From positions 558,001 to 622,000 of the forward strand of contig CAWKAJ010000002.1 in the NCBI GenBank assembly GCA_963847595.1: a stretch of DNA of 64,000 nt, read 5' to 3'. This document shows positions 16,597-25,628 of this stretch, one piece after another; position 1 is the stretch's first letter, and every line of letters starts with the position of its first letter. This stretch comes from JACWAE01 sp963847595 (GTDB lineage: Bacteria > Chloroflexota > Dehalococcoidia > SZUA-161). Below the pieces are notes generated by a model. That model was given only the letters and a program-made list of their open reading frames with translations. It did not search any database and was not told the DNA's origin. The translations under genes and the position numbers were made by a program.

Positions 16597-17516
16597 TGCC
16601 TAAATTGGGCGCGAAAAGCAAATTGGCAGCAATCGCTGGCATTGCTATTGCACTAATTGTCATCGGCAAGCTATTCTTCCCCGTTTCACGACCTGCTCTT
16701 GAGCTAGCTGCCAACTATAGTGAGCCCTTTTACAAACTGGGGCCCATTTATATCACAAATACAATTATCACATCCTGGCTCAGCATCATAGTGCTGATAG
16801 GGATCTTCTACTTCGCCACCCGCAAGATGAAGCTCGTCCCCAAAGGTCTGCAGAATACCGCAGAATGGATTATCGAAACACTCCTTGACTTCATTGAGGG
16901 AGTGGCAGGCAAGGAGAACGGCCGCAGATTCTTCCCCATAGTAGCTACTATCTTCTTATATGTCCTTTTTAATGCGTGGCTCGCACTGTTGCCAGTGTTT
17001 AATTTCATCGGAATAAACTATCTCCAGGCAGACGGCACTACGACATTTGTACCGATATTGCGCGCCGCCAATACCGACATCAATGTTCCTCTCATGCTGG
17101 CTTTGGTTTCATTCTTCAGCGTGGAATACTGGGGGGTCACTTCTCTGGGCCTCCGCTACTATCTGGGGAAGTTTTTCAAGTTCGGGCAGTTGCTGCAGGG
17201 ACTGGGGCAACTCGTCAGGGGCAAGGTTAAGTCTGCCGTCGGCACCATCCTTTTCGGCGCCATCGATGTCTTCGTTGGCGCACTCGAACTTCTCAGCGAA
17301 TTTGTGCGCATCATCAGCTTCACCTTCCGACTTTTCGGCAACATGATGGGAGGAGAAGTGCTGCTTCTAACCATACCATTTCTCATCCCCTGGGTATTTT
17401 CTTCCGTCTTTTACGGACTGGAGACATTCCTGGGCCTGATACAGGCTGTCATCTTTGGCGCGTTGACTTTGGTGTTCGCAACCATGGCTATAAGTAAACC
17501 GGAATCAGAGCACTAG
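16596..17516 (+). CDS. atpB: F0F1 ATP synthase subunit a
   Basis: Subunit a forms the half-channels that feed protons to the c-ring. The 306-residue protein has five or six membrane spans. The essential Arg is visible in the conserved helix EFVRIISFTFRLFGNMMGGE, and the C-terminal helix has LIQAVIFGALT. An insert of about 25 residues (YYLGKFFKFGQLLQGLGQLV, amphipathic) lies before the ISFTFRLFGN helix. It is the second gene of the atpZ-B-E-F-H-A-G-D-C operon. Confidence 0.95.
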   Translation: MPKLGAKSKLAAIAGIAIALIVIGKLFFPVSRPALELAANYSEPFYKLGPIYITNTIITSWLSIIVLIGIFYFATRKMKLVPKGLQNTAEWIIETLLDFIEGVAGKENGRRFFPIVATIFLYVLFNAWLALLPVFNFIGINYLQADGTTTFVPILRAANTDINVPLMLALVSFFSVEYWGVTSLGLRYYLGKFFKFGQLLQGLGQLVRGKVKSAVGTILFGAIDVFVGALELLSEFVRIISFTFRLFGNMMGGEVLLLTIPFLIPWVFSSVFYGLETFLGLIQAVIFGALTLVFATMAISKPESEH

Positions 17517-17543
17517 AAATATCAAAGAAGGGGGTTAGGGGAG

Positions 17544-17774
17544 ATGACTCCAGAAATAGCAAAATTGCTTGGCGCAGGACTGGCAATGGGCTTCGGCGCT
17601 ATAGGACCGGGGATCGGGGTCGGGCTGCTGTGCAGTGGAGCTATGCAGGCATTAGGGCGCAACCCGGAGGCCAGAGGGCCAATCCTGACAAATATGATAC
17701 TTGGCATCGCATTCGCTGAAGCCATCGCTATTTATGCGCTGGTCGTGGCTATCATACTCATCTTTGTTGCATAA
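17544..17774 (+). CDS. atpE: F0F1 ATP synthase subunit c
   Basis: This 76-residue hairpin of two membrane helices forms the rotor ring. The glycine-rich first helix has GAIGPGIGVG and the second carries the ion-binding Glu in AFAEAIAIYALVV (about residue 58). The polar RNPEA loop touches subunits gamma and epsilon. The position after GPGIG is Val, not the Gln of sodium-binding rings, and the residue after the Glu is Ala, not Ser/Thr, so a proton-driven ring is more likely. Confidence 0.95.
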   Translation: MTPEIAKLLGAGLAMGFGAIGPGIGVGLLCSGAMQALGRNPEARGPILTNMILGIAFAEAIAIYALVVAIILIFVA

Positions 17775-17884
17775 ATACGTGGTACGGAGAGCACTATCAG
17801 GTGAGGCGACGACCTGTCATCTTCTGAACTGAGGATTAGTAAGATAGACGGCCGTTTCCTAAGACAGGCAAAGGGAGTTATACA

Positions 17885-18457
17885 ATGAGGTACCGCATAG
17901 GTCTTGCCGTTGCACTTATCGTGTTGTCGCTGCTGCTTAGCAGTTGCAGTGCCACGGGGGACCTGGGAATAAACTGGCATGGCCTTATCTCGCAGTTCAT
18001 CAGCTTCGGCATACTGCTGGTTGTCCTTCTAGTCCTCGCCTACAAGCCAATAATGAAGATGCTCGATCAGCGGTCAAAGACGATCAAGGATAGCATGGAC
18101 CAGGCCGAGTTGATCAAGCAGCAGACAGCCAAAACCGAGCAGATGGTTCAAGAGCAACTAGCGCAAGCACGCAGGCAAGGGCAGGACCTGGTGGCACAGG
18201 CAGCACAGATTGGGGAGCGCCTTCGAGAAGAAGCACGACAGCAGGCAAGGCAGGATGCCGAGGCCATCGTCGCCAGAGCGCGTACAGAAATCCAGACGGA
18301 GCGTGAGGAGACAATCGCTAAGCTTCGAGAAGAGTTCGTCGAGATAGCAATCCAGGCTGCGGAGAAGGTAATTAACAAAGCCTTGGATAAGGAAACACAC
18401 AGGCAACTCATCCAAAAGACCCTGGAAGAGAGCACCAAGCTGAAGGAGGGGGACTAG
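17885..18457 (+). CDS. atpF: F0F1 ATP synthase subunit b with a lipoprotein-type N-terminus
   Basis: Subunit b is the peripheral stalk that holds F1 still. The 190 residues have one membrane span (about 33-52, LISQFISFGILLVVLLVLAY) and a long charged coiled coil rich in Gln, Ala, Arg and Glu. Unusually, a second hydrophobic N-terminus precedes it: a signal-like stretch ending LLLSSC with Cys21, a good lipobox. If processed, the mature stalk would be lipid-anchored as well as membrane-spanning. The stop overlaps the GTG start of atpH by one base. Confidence 0.93.
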   Translation: MRYRIGLAVALIVLSLLLSSCSATGDLGINWHGLISQFISFGILLVVLLVLAYKPIMKMLDQRSKTIKDSMDQAELIKQQTAKTEQMVQEQLAQARRQGQDLVAQAAQIGERLREEARQQARQDAEAIVARARTEIQTEREETIAKLREEFVEIAIQAAEKVINKALDKETHRQLIQKTLEESTKLKEGD

Positions 18458-18996
18458 TGGCTAGAGTCGCTTCCGCTAAGCGACATGCGCAGGCAGTGTT
18501 CCAAATCGCTCAGGAGAGAGACGAGGTGGAGAAGTGGCGCTCCGAATTGAGGACTATCGCTGCCACTCTAGCCGATCCTCAACTTCGGGCAATATTGGAA
18601 GACCCCAAAATCCACCTCGGCGATAAGGAGAATTTGATTAGCAAGTGCCTGCCAGGGATTAGCCAGCTTGCTCTGAACTTCACCTATCTTCTGGTAGCGA
18701 AACAAAGGTTAAACATACTGGAGCAGATAGTATCGGAATACGAACGTATGGCAGATGCCCATCTAGGCCTGGAGCATGCCAAGGTGATTACTGCCATTCC
18801 TCTCAATGAGGAAGACAAGGAAAAGCTGTCCGAGCGCCTTGCAGCAATAACAGGAAAGAAGATAGCGCTCACTACTGACGTCGATCCTGCCATCGTCGGC
18901 GGTTTTGTCGCCCGGGTCGGAGACGAACTCATCGACGGCAGCACCAAGGCAAAGCTCGAAGCTCTCAGGAGGCAATTGGTCCGGGCACCGATATAA
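18457..18996 (+). CDS. atpH: F0F1 ATP synthase subunit delta
   Basis: Delta links the b stalk to the top of the alpha3beta3 hexamer. The 179-residue protein has the OSCP-type N-terminal helical bundle (RHAQAVFQIAQERDEVEKW) and the C-terminal signature VDPAIVGGFVARVGDELIDGS. It starts with GTG overlapping the atpF stop, so translation is coupled. Confidence 0.94.
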   Translation: MARVASAKRHAQAVFQIAQERDEVEKWRSELRTIAATLADPQLRAILEDPKIHLGDKENLISKCLPGISQLALNFTYLLVAKQRLNILEQIVSEYERMADAHLGLEHAKVITAIPLNEEDKEKLSERLAAITGKKIALTTDVDPAIVGGFVARVGDELIDGSTKAKLEALRRQLVRAPI

Positions 18997-19078
18997 TTAC
19001 AGTCACTGAACCCAATCTGGTTCGAGCATTCTAAGGAGACGAAGAGCTCGTTAAAACAGGGGAAAAGGAGTTGGACAA

Positions 19079-20587
19079 ATGACTCGAGCTCAAGACATAG
19101 CTTCAGTTATCAGGCAGCAGATAGAGCAATTCGGGACTACAGTTTCCGCAGTTAATGTAGGTACCGTAGTCGAGGTTGGCGATGGCATCGCCCGAATTCA
19201 CGGGCTTGCCAGAGCTAAATATAACGAATTACTTGAGTTCCCTAACGGCATAATCGGGCTGGCGCTCAACCTTGAGGAGGACAGCGTTGGCGCAGTAATA
19301 CTCGGGGGATACTCCGAAATCAAAGAGGGCGATGAGGTTAAAACCACTGGTCGAATCGTAGAAGTACCGGTAGGGGAAGGGCTTATCGGGAGAGTGGTGA
19401 ACTCGCTGGGACAGCCTATCGATGGCAAGGGGCCTGTCAATTACACCAAAACCCTACCTGTGGAACGAATCGCCCCCAATGTGGTTACCCGCACCTCGGT
19501 GAACACTCCCGTGCAAACAGGCATTAAGGCTATCGACAGCATTATCCCCATTGGCAGAGGACAGCGAGAGCTTATCATCGGTGACCGCTCAACCGGGAAA
19601 ACCGCCATAGCTATAGACACAATCATAAACCAGAAAGGCGGTGACCTTATCTGCATATATGTCGCCATCGGGCAAAAATCCTCCAAGGTGGCACAGATGG
19701 TAGCGATCTTGGAGAACTATGGCGCTATGGGGCACACCATCGTGGTTTCGGCCAGCGCCTCCGACCCCGCAGCTCTACAGTATCTGGCGCCCTACGCTGG
19801 CTGCGCCATGGGCGAGTATTTTATGGAAAAAGGGCGCGATGCCCTGATTATCTACGACGACCTTTCCAAGCACGCCTGGGCATACAGACAGATATCGCTG
19901 CTCCTGCGCCGCCCCGCAGGTAGAGAAGCATATCCGGGAGATGTCTTTTACCTCCATTCACGCCTCCTTGAGAGGGCAGCAAAATATGACAAGGAACATG
20001 GGGGCGGTTCTCTGACCGCTCTGCCCATTATTGAGACCCAGGCTGCCGACTTCTCAGCCTACATCCCAACTAACGTCATCTCCATCACCGACGGACAGAT
20101 ATACCTGGAAACCGACCTGTTCAACGCAGGGATCAGGCCTGCTATGAACGTCGGCCTCTCAGTATCACGCGTTGGGGGTTCCGCACAGACCAAGGCCATG
20201 AAAAAGGTGGCAGGCAGGCTACGCATTGACCTCGCCCAGTACCGGGAGATGGCCACTTTTGCCCAGTTCGGCACGGCCGACCTGGACAAAACGACCAGAG
20301 CCCAACTCGACCGTGGTCAAAGAACCACCGAGGTACTGAAGCAACCCCAATATGTGCCTATGTCACTTGAGAAGCAGGTTATGATACTTTACGCTGTGAC
20401 CAACGGATATCTTGATGATGTTCCCGTAGATAAAATAAGCCCTCTGGAGGAAGCCTTCCTCCGCTTCATGGAGAGCAATCATCCTGGTGTGGGCAAAGCT
20501 ATCGCTTCGGAGAAGGCGCTGAGCGATAAAACCGAGGAGGCACTAAAGAACGCCATCACCCAGTTCCTGCCGACTGTGTCCTATTAA
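19079..20587 (+). CDS. atpA: F0F1 ATP synthase subunit alpha
   Basis: Alpha is the non-catalytic nucleotide-binding subunit of F1. The 502 residues carry the Walker A GDRSTGKTAIAIDTI near residue 170 and the signature PALNVGLSVSRVGG-like PAMNVGLSVSRVGGSAQ near residue 365. Length and order match the family. A ribosome binding site (AAAAGGAG) precedes the ATG. Confidence 0.97.
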   Translation: MTRAQDIASVIRQQIEQFGTTVSAVNVGTVVEVGDGIARIHGLARAKYNELLEFPNGIIGLALNLEEDSVGAVILGGYSEIKEGDEVKTTGRIVEVPVGEGLIGRVVNSLGQPIDGKGPVNYTKTLPVERIAPNVVTRTSVNTPVQTGIKAIDSIIPIGRGQRELIIGDRSTGKTAIAIDTIINQKGGDLICIYVAIGQKSSKVAQMVAILENYGAMGHTIVVSASASDPAALQYLAPYAGCAMGEYFMEKGRDALIIYDDLSKHAWAYRQISLLLRRPAGREAYPGDVFYLHSRLLERAAKYDKEHGGGSLTALPIIETQAADFSAYIPTNVISITDGQIYLETDLFNAGIRPAMNVGLSVSRVGGSAQTKAMKKVAGRLRIDLAQYREMATFAQFGTADLDKTTRAQLDRGQRTTEVLKQPQYVPMSLEKQVMILYAVTNGYLDDVPVDKISPLEEAFLRFMESNHPGVGKAIASEKALSDKTEEALKNAITQFLPTVSY

Positions 20588-20604
20588 ATTTGGAAGATTG
20601 AAAA

Positions 20605-21465
20605 ATGATTCCGATTCGCATTATTCGTCGCCGTATCCGTTCCATTCGCAGCACGGCCAAAATCACCAAGGCCATGGAGATGATAGCCGCCTCCAAAATG
20701 AGGCAGGCACAGCTCCGCGTGCTTGCGGCACGGCCTTACTCAGAGAAGATGCGCGAGGTACTGACTAACCTTGCTGCCCAACCCAGAACAGAGGGTGACA
20801 GTCACCCCCTCCTTCAGCACAGAGAGGTGAAACACATAACAGTAATCCACGTCACCGCCGACCGCGGCCTCTGCGGAGGACTGAATGCCAACATCAACCG
20901 GAGGACAGCCTCCTTTATTCTGGAGCAGAGTTTACCTGTTAACCTCATCACAGTGGGACGTAAGGGTAGAGACTTTATGTCAAGATATGACCGGGCTATC
21001 CGTGCCGAGTTCACCCAGCTCGGCGACAAGCCTTCTCTGGTGGATACCACGCCCATCTCACGCGTGGTTATTGACGACTATGCCAACAAGCTCACCGACG
21101 AGATCTACCTGGCTTATACTGAATTCATCACCACCGTCATCCAGAGACCAGTGCTCTGGAAGCTATTGCCAATTGAGCCAGCTAAACTACAACACCATGC
21201 AGGGAACATAGATTATATTTACGAGCCTTCACCATCAGTGGTTCTGGGAGAGCTTCTGCCACGCTACGTGGAGATGCAAGTTTACCACGCCATATTGGAG
21301 TCCATAGCCAGCGAACAATCAGCTAGGATGGTAGCCATGCGCAACGCTACCGATAACGCCAATGAAATGATCGAAGACCTCACCTTAACCTATAATAAGG
21401 CGCGCCAGGAGTTAATTACTAAAGAACTCTTAGATATCGCCGGTGGGATAGTGACACTAACATAA
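20605..21465 (+). CDS. atpG: F0F1 ATP synthase subunit gamma
   Basis: Gamma is the rotating central shaft. The 286-residue protein has the N-terminal coiled-coil helix RIRSIRSTAKITKAMEMIAASKMR, the VTADRGLCGGLNANI fold core and the C-terminal helix ARMVAMRNATDNANEMIEDL with RQELITKELLDIAGG. All are intact. Confidence 0.96.
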   Translation: MIPIRIIRRRIRSIRSTAKITKAMEMIAASKMRQAQLRVLAARPYSEKMREVLTNLAAQPRTEGDSHPLLQHREVKHITVIHVTADRGLCGGLNANINRRTASFILEQSLPVNLITVGRKGRDFMSRYDRAIRAEFTQLGDKPSLVDTTPISRVVIDDYANKLTDEIYLAYTEFITTVIQRPVLWKLLPIEPAKLQHHAGNIDYIYEPSPSVVLGELLPRYVEMQVYHAILESIASEQSARMVAMRNATDNANEMIEDLTLTYNKARQELITKELLDIAGGIVTLT

Positions 21466-21485
21466 GTAGATACCAGGAGAATATT

Positions 21486-22871
21486 ATGGCAAAAGGTAGA
21501 GTGGTCCAAGTAATCGGTACAGTGGTTGATATAGAGTTTCCCCCGGATGAGTTGCCGACCCTGAACAACGCTATCGAAATCCCTCAAAATGGCGGCAAGC
21601 TCGTCCTGGAAGTACAGCAGCATGTAGGAAACAACTGGGTACGCTGCATCGCCCTTGCACCCACCGACGGAATTGAGCGCGGCTCTGAGGCTATTGATAC
21701 TGGAGCTCCAATCGCAGTGCCTGTAGGGCGTGAAACGCTGGGCCGCTTGTTTAATATAGAAGGGGAGCCCTTGGATAACTTGGGCCCTGTGAACGCTAAG
21801 GAGCGCTGGCCGATACACCGTCCTCCTCCTCCCTTCACCGAGCAAGAGACTAAGATCGAGGTACTGGAGACTGGCATCAAGGTGATGGATTTAATTACTC
21901 CGTTCACTAGAGGAGGCAAAATTGGAGCCTACGGTGGCGCTGGAGTGGGCAAAACAGTTGTCATCCAGGAGCTTATACGCAACATCGCCACCGAACACGG
22001 CGGTTTCTCCGTCTTTGCCGGCATCGGGGAGAGGTCAAGGGAAGGCAACGACCTCTGGAACGAGATGAAGGCTTCGGGAGTCATCGATAAGACAGTGCTG
22101 GTCTTCGGCCAGATGAACGAGCCGCCGGGCGTGCGGCTGCGTATCGGGCTTACCGGGCTGACCATGGCTGAATATTTCCGTGATGTAGAAGGGCAGGACG
22201 TTCTCCTCTTCATTGACAATATCTATCGCTATATCCTGGCAGGGATGGAAGTCTCGGCTCTTCTGGGCAGGATGCCCTCAGCCGTAGGCTACCAGCCCAC
22301 CCTGGCCACAGAGATGGGCGAACTGGAGGAGAGGATTACCTCAACCAAAAAAGGCTCCATCACCTCATTCCAGGCAATCTATGTCCCTGCTGACGACTAT
22401 ACAGACCCGGGCATCGTTACCACCTTCGGCCATCTCGATGCTGTTGTCGCCTTGGAGCGCTCCATCGCCGAGCAAGGACTCTTCCCTGCCGTCGATCCTC
22501 TGTCATCCACTTCGCGCATCCTCGACCCGCACATCGTGGGCGAAGAGCACTACCAGGTAGCGCGAGGAATACAGCGAGTGTTACAACGTTATAAAGACCT
22601 CCAGGACATCATCGCCATACTTGGCATCGAGGAGCTAAGCGAAGAAGACAAGCTCATTGTCAGCCGCGCTCGTAAGATACAGCGTTTCCTCTCTCAGCCC
22701 ATGTTTGTCGCCGAGGCCTTCACCGGTCGACCGGGCAAATATGTCCCCGTAAAAGAAACGGTACGCGGCTTCAAAGAGATTCTGGAAGGCAAGCATGACG
22801 CCCTGCCCGAGCAGGCATTCTTAATGATAGGCACGATAGACGAGGCAGTAGAGCAGGCAAAAAAATTATAG
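21486..22871 (+). CDS. atpD: F0F1 ATP synthase subunit beta
   Basis: Beta holds the catalytic sites of F1. The Walker A GGAGVGKTVVIQELI is near residue 155, the catalytic Glu is in GERSREGNDLW, and the arginine-containing LLGRMPSAVGYQPTLATEMG follows. The usual DNIFRFTQAGSEVS appears as DNIYRYILAGMEVS, and the DELSEED motif as EELSEEDK. These are mild departures from the consensus that still preserve catalytic residues. Confidence 0.97.
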   Translation: MAKGRVVQVIGTVVDIEFPPDELPTLNNAIEIPQNGGKLVLEVQQHVGNNWVRCIALAPTDGIERGSEAIDTGAPIAVPVGRETLGRLFNIEGEPLDNLGPVNAKERWPIHRPPPPFTEQETKIEVLETGIKVMDLITPFTRGGKIGAYGGAGVGKTVVIQELIRNIATEHGGFSVFAGIGERSREGNDLWNEMKASGVIDKTVLVFGQMNEPPGVRLRIGLTGLTMAEYFRDVEGQDVLLFIDNIYRYILAGMEVSALLGRMPSAVGYQPTLATEMGELEERITSTKKGSITSFQAIYVPADDYTDPGIVTTFGHLDAVVALERSIAEQGLFPAVDPLSSTSRILDPHIVGEEHYQVARGIQRVLQRYKDLQDIIAILGIEELSEEDKLIVSRARKIQRFLSQPMFVAEAFTGRPGKYVPVKETVRGFKEILEGKHDALPEQAFLMIGTIDEAVEQAKKL

Positions 22872-22884
22872 GATAGCCCTGAGA

Positions 22885-23307
22885 ATGCTTAAGATAAGGC
22901 TTGAGATCATAACTGCAGAACGGGTAGTCTATTCCGAGGATGTCGATATAGTAGTCGCACCGGGGATCGAAGGAGAACTGGGCATCCTACCCCACCACGC
23001 TCCCCTGATGACAATGCTCCAGCCCGGAGAGCTGATGGTGAGGAAAGACAACCAGGAAGAATCAATGTTCGTCAGCGGCGGGTTCCTCGAGGTGCTCGGA
23101 GACAGGGTAGTAGTTCTTGCCGATGTTGCCGAACGGGCCGATGAGATAGACATCGCCCGAGCAGAGGCAGCCAAGCACCGCGCCGAGGAGAGGATCGCCC
23201 AATATCCCGCCCATGTGGACCACGCTCGCGCTGAAGCAGCGCTGCTCCGCTCAATGATTCGGCTCAAGGTGGCCGAAAAGAGCAGAAAACGGAGACCGCT
23301 GGTTTAA
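22885..23307 (+). CDS. atpC: F0F1 ATP synthase subunit epsilon
   Basis: Epsilon couples the shaft to the c-ring and inhibits wasteful ATP hydrolysis. The 140 residues comprise the N-terminal beta-sandwich (APGIEGELGILPHHAPLM, FVSGGFLEVLGDRVVVLAD) and a C-terminal helical hairpin rich in Ala, Glu and Arg. It is the last gene of the operon, and rex converges from the other strand 23 bases later. Confidence 0.95.
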   Translation: MLKIRLEIITAERVVYSEDVDIVVAPGIEGELGILPHHAPLMTMLQPGELMVRKDNQEESMFVSGGFLEVLGDRVVVLADVAERADEIDIARAEAAKHRAEERIAQYPAHVDHARAEAALLRSMIRLKVAEKSRKRRPLV

Positions 23308-23330
23308 CCTGCGGCACAACTTGGAGCTTA

Positions 23331-24008
23331 CTAACCTCTTGCCAGATAGAAAGTCATGCTTTGCAGCGCCAGAACCGGGTCTATCCCCTGTAATCGTACC
23401 CCGCGGGATACCCTGACGCAAACCGGCGCATAGTTGAGAACAGCCCTGATCCCGCTTTTGACCAGCTTATCAATAACCGCCTGTGCATCCTTAGAGGGCA
23501 CTGCAACGATAGCTATATCGACCTTCTTGTCCTTAAGCGATGTTTCGAGGTCTGCGATGTCCTCAATCAGCACCCCACTTACCCGTTTGCCAATTAAATC
23601 CGGGTCATTCTCAAAGGCAGCGACTATCTTGAAACCCTCTGGCGCAAAACCTTTATAGTCTAATATGGCACGTCCTAACCGCCCCACGCCAACAAGCGCC
23701 ATCAGCCATGTCTTATGGAGTCCTAAAATCTGTTGCACTTCGCTGTGCAGTCGGCTCACATTGTAGCCTCTTCCCTGCCTGCCAAATTTCCCAAAAAATG
23801 ACAGGTCCTTCCGAATCTGAGCTGGCGTCATGCGCAGCCTGGCTCCCAGACCCCGGGAGCTGATAAACTCGACGCCCTCGGACTTCAAAAGGGCCAGCGC
23901 ACGCAGATACGTCGGTAGACGCGAGACCACTACTTCTGGAATCTGTCTCTGCATGACCTTTTCCCCGGATGTCCCGTTATCGCTACTTGACCCCGACATG
24001 TGCGGCAA
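23331..24008 (-). CDS. rex: redox-sensing transcriptional repressor Rex
   Basis: Rex senses the NADH/NAD+ ratio and represses fermentation and respiration genes when NAD+ is high. The winged helix covers about residues 20-90 (VVVSRLPTYLRAL, MTPAQIRKDLSFFGKFGRQGRGYNV). The Rossmann domain follows with LVGVGRLGRAI and ends LNYAPVCVRV. It reads up to 225 residues; the start is uncertain between 24008, 23999 and the ATG at 23954, since the longer forms overlap menG by 26 bases. It could regulate the adjacent atp or electron-transfer genes, but I found no clear Rex site. Confidence 0.93.
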   Translation of the reverse strand: MPHMSGSSSDNGTSGEKVMQRQIPEVVVSRLPTYLRALALLKSEGVEFISSRGLGARLRMTPAQIRKDLSFFGKFGRQGRGYNVSRLHSEVQQILGLHKTWLMALVGVGRLGRAILDYKGFAPEGFKIVAAFENDPDLIGKRVSGVLIEDIADLETSLKDKKVDIAIVAVPSKDAQAVIDKLVKSGIRAVLNYAPVCVRVSRGVRLQGIDPVLALQSMTFYLARG

Positions 24009-24690
24009 TTGTCCCCAAATTTAGGCTCCTGTAGCCAACCTGTTGGAACCCAACATCCTTCATCATTTTCTGCAACTCGGCTATGCTGAGAAAGCAGCCG
24101 ACCGAGCCCGGGAGATACTGATAAGCCTTGCCATCACCGCTTAACCAGCGACCCAAAACAGGCACTATTCTATTAAGATAAAATCGGTAGCAGGTGCCGA
24201 CTATGCCAGACGCTGGCCTTACCAGCTCTAAACAGACAACTCGGCCCCCCGGTTTAACCACTCGACGCAACTCTGCAAGGAAAAGACTGATATCGGCCAC
24301 GTTGCGCAATGCGAATCCGTTCAGAGCGCAGTCGAAGCTATTATCACCGAAGGGCAAAGCCAGGGCATCACCCACAATGAAGTCAACACTGCTCCCCAAC
24401 CCCTTTTTCTCTGTCTTTGTCTGGCCCCGGCTGAGCATTTCCTGGCACAAGTCCAGCCCTACCACCGAATCAGTGTGCCTGGCAAGCTCCAGAGCCATAT
24501 CTCCGGTTCCTGTAGCCGCATCCAGCGCCCGCCCTTGCCCCGGACAGGCAAGGCGTACTGCGACCCGGCGCCACCTATTATCCTGTCCCCAGCTCATTAA
24601 GCGGTTTATTAGGTCATAGCGGGGAGCAATCCTGGCAAACATCTCCCTGATGGCTCTCTCTTTAAACCTGTTACCATCCTGGGTATCCAT
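23983..24690 (-). CDS. menG: demethylmenaquinone / ubiquinone methyltransferase
   Basis: This 235-residue SAM enzyme adds the ring methyl in the last step of menaquinone synthesis (UbiE/MenG family). Visible motifs: FARIAPRYDLINRLMSWGQD near the N-terminus, the SAM site LDAATGTGDMALELA, and NGFALRNVADISLFLAE plus RVVKPGGRVVCLE later. It suggests a menaquinone-based respiratory chain. It starts one base after the gmk stop and overlaps rex, within a tight gmk-menG-rex run. Confidence 0.9.
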   Translation of the reverse strand: MDTQDGNRFKERAIREMFARIAPRYDLINRLMSWGQDNRWRRVAVRLACPGQGRALDAATGTGDMALELARHTDSVVGLDLCQEMLSRGQTKTEKKGLGSSVDFIVGDALALPFGDNSFDCALNGFALRNVADISLFLAELRRVVKPGGRVVCLELVRPASGIVGTCYRFYLNRIVPVLGRWLSGDGKAYQYLPGSVGCFLSIAELQKMMKDVGFQQVGYRSLNLGTIAAHVGVK

Positions 24691-25320
24691 TTATTTCGCC
24701 GTTACGGAATCGCTGCCGAACTCGATCCTTCTTGGTTTCACACGACACTTCTCGGCGGTAATGATGGACTCGATTTGAGAGATGGCCTTCCCAATCCCAT
24801 CTTTGTGATTGACCACTACGTAATCGAACATGGAAAGGCTGTTCATCTCTTTTTCGGCCGCCTTTATCCTTACCTCCAAATCAATGCTGGATTCGGTCTT
24901 ACGCTGTTTAAGTCTTTTGTTCAAATCCTCCATCGAGGGCGGAGCTAAGAAAATGAACACAGCCTGAGGGACAGTCTTTTTAATAGTAGCTGCCCCCTGG
25001 ATATCCACCTTGACAATTACATCCTTCCCCTTATCCATAGCTTGCCGCAGCTCACTCCTGGGCACACCGTAGAGATTGCCGTAGACGTTAGCCCATTCCA
25101 GAAGCTCGCCCTTTTCGATCATGTTCTCAAATTCAGCCTTAGAAACAAAGTGGTAGTCGACCCCGTCGGTTTCTTTCTTGCGCCGGGGCCTGGTTGTTGC
25201 CGTCACCGCGTAGTGCATGTGATAGTCTCTCTTCTTAAACCCTTCCAGCACCGCATCCTTGCCCACCCCCGAGGGGCCGGATAGCACGATAAGCAACGGA
25301 TTCGCACTCGTTCCTTTCAC
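24691..25320 (-). CDS. gmk: guanylate kinase
   Basis: Guanylate kinase phosphorylates GMP to GDP. The 209 residues contain the P-loop LSGPSGVGKDAVL, TATTRPRRKKETDGVDYHFV (GMP binding) and EWANVYGNLYGVPRSEL. Length is typical. It follows the RemA-like gene by 19 bases, the same pairing seen in Bacillus and many other bacteria. Confidence 0.96.
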   Translation of the reverse strand: MKGTSANPLLIVLSGPSGVGKDAVLEGFKKRDYHMHYAVTATTRPRRKKETDGVDYHFVSKAEFENMIEKGELLEWANVYGNLYGVPRSELRQAMDKGKDVIVKVDIQGAATIKKTVPQAVFIFLAPPSMEDLNKRLKQRKTESSIDLEVRIKAAEKEMNSLSMFDYVVVNHKDGIGKAISQIESIITAEKCRVKPRRIEFGSDSVTAK

Positions 25321-25339
25321 TTATTCACCTGCTTCTTTT

Positions 25340-25606
25340 TCAATCCAGCTTAGCTCCGCCACCCCGGGTTGCTGCCACCCTGCTGGCGATAGTTTCCGGA
25401 TTAAGAGCTGCGAGCACAATATGACCGCTATCCATGATTATGACTGCTTTCGTCCTCCTGCCGCTCGTTAGATCGATCAAAAGGCCCTTGTTTTTCGCCG
25501 CTTGTATCGTGCGTTTGATTGGCGCTGAGGCCGGGGAAACAATGGCAAGCACCTTATCCATTGCCAAAATATTGCCGAAACCTACATGAACTAATTCCGT
25601 GCTCAT
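25340..25606 (-). CDS. RemA-like (DUF370) regulator
   Basis: This 88-residue protein matches the RemA/YlzA DUF370 family, small DNA-binding proteins that form ring oligomers and activate matrix and osmoprotection genes in Bacillus. Landmarks are VHVGFGNILAMDKVLAIVSP, the basic APIKRTIQAAKNKG and DLTSGRRTKAVIIMDSGHIVLA, with the RRTKA segment that contacts DNA. Its place directly before gmk is conserved widely. The regulon in this organism is unknown. Confidence 0.9.
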   Translation of the reverse strand: MSTELVHVGFGNILAMDKVLAIVSPASAPIKRTIQAAKNKGLLIDLTSGRRTKAVIIMDSGHIVLAALNPETIASRVAATRGGGAKLD

Positions 25607-25628
25607 CGTTATCTCCCTGAACTCAGAT

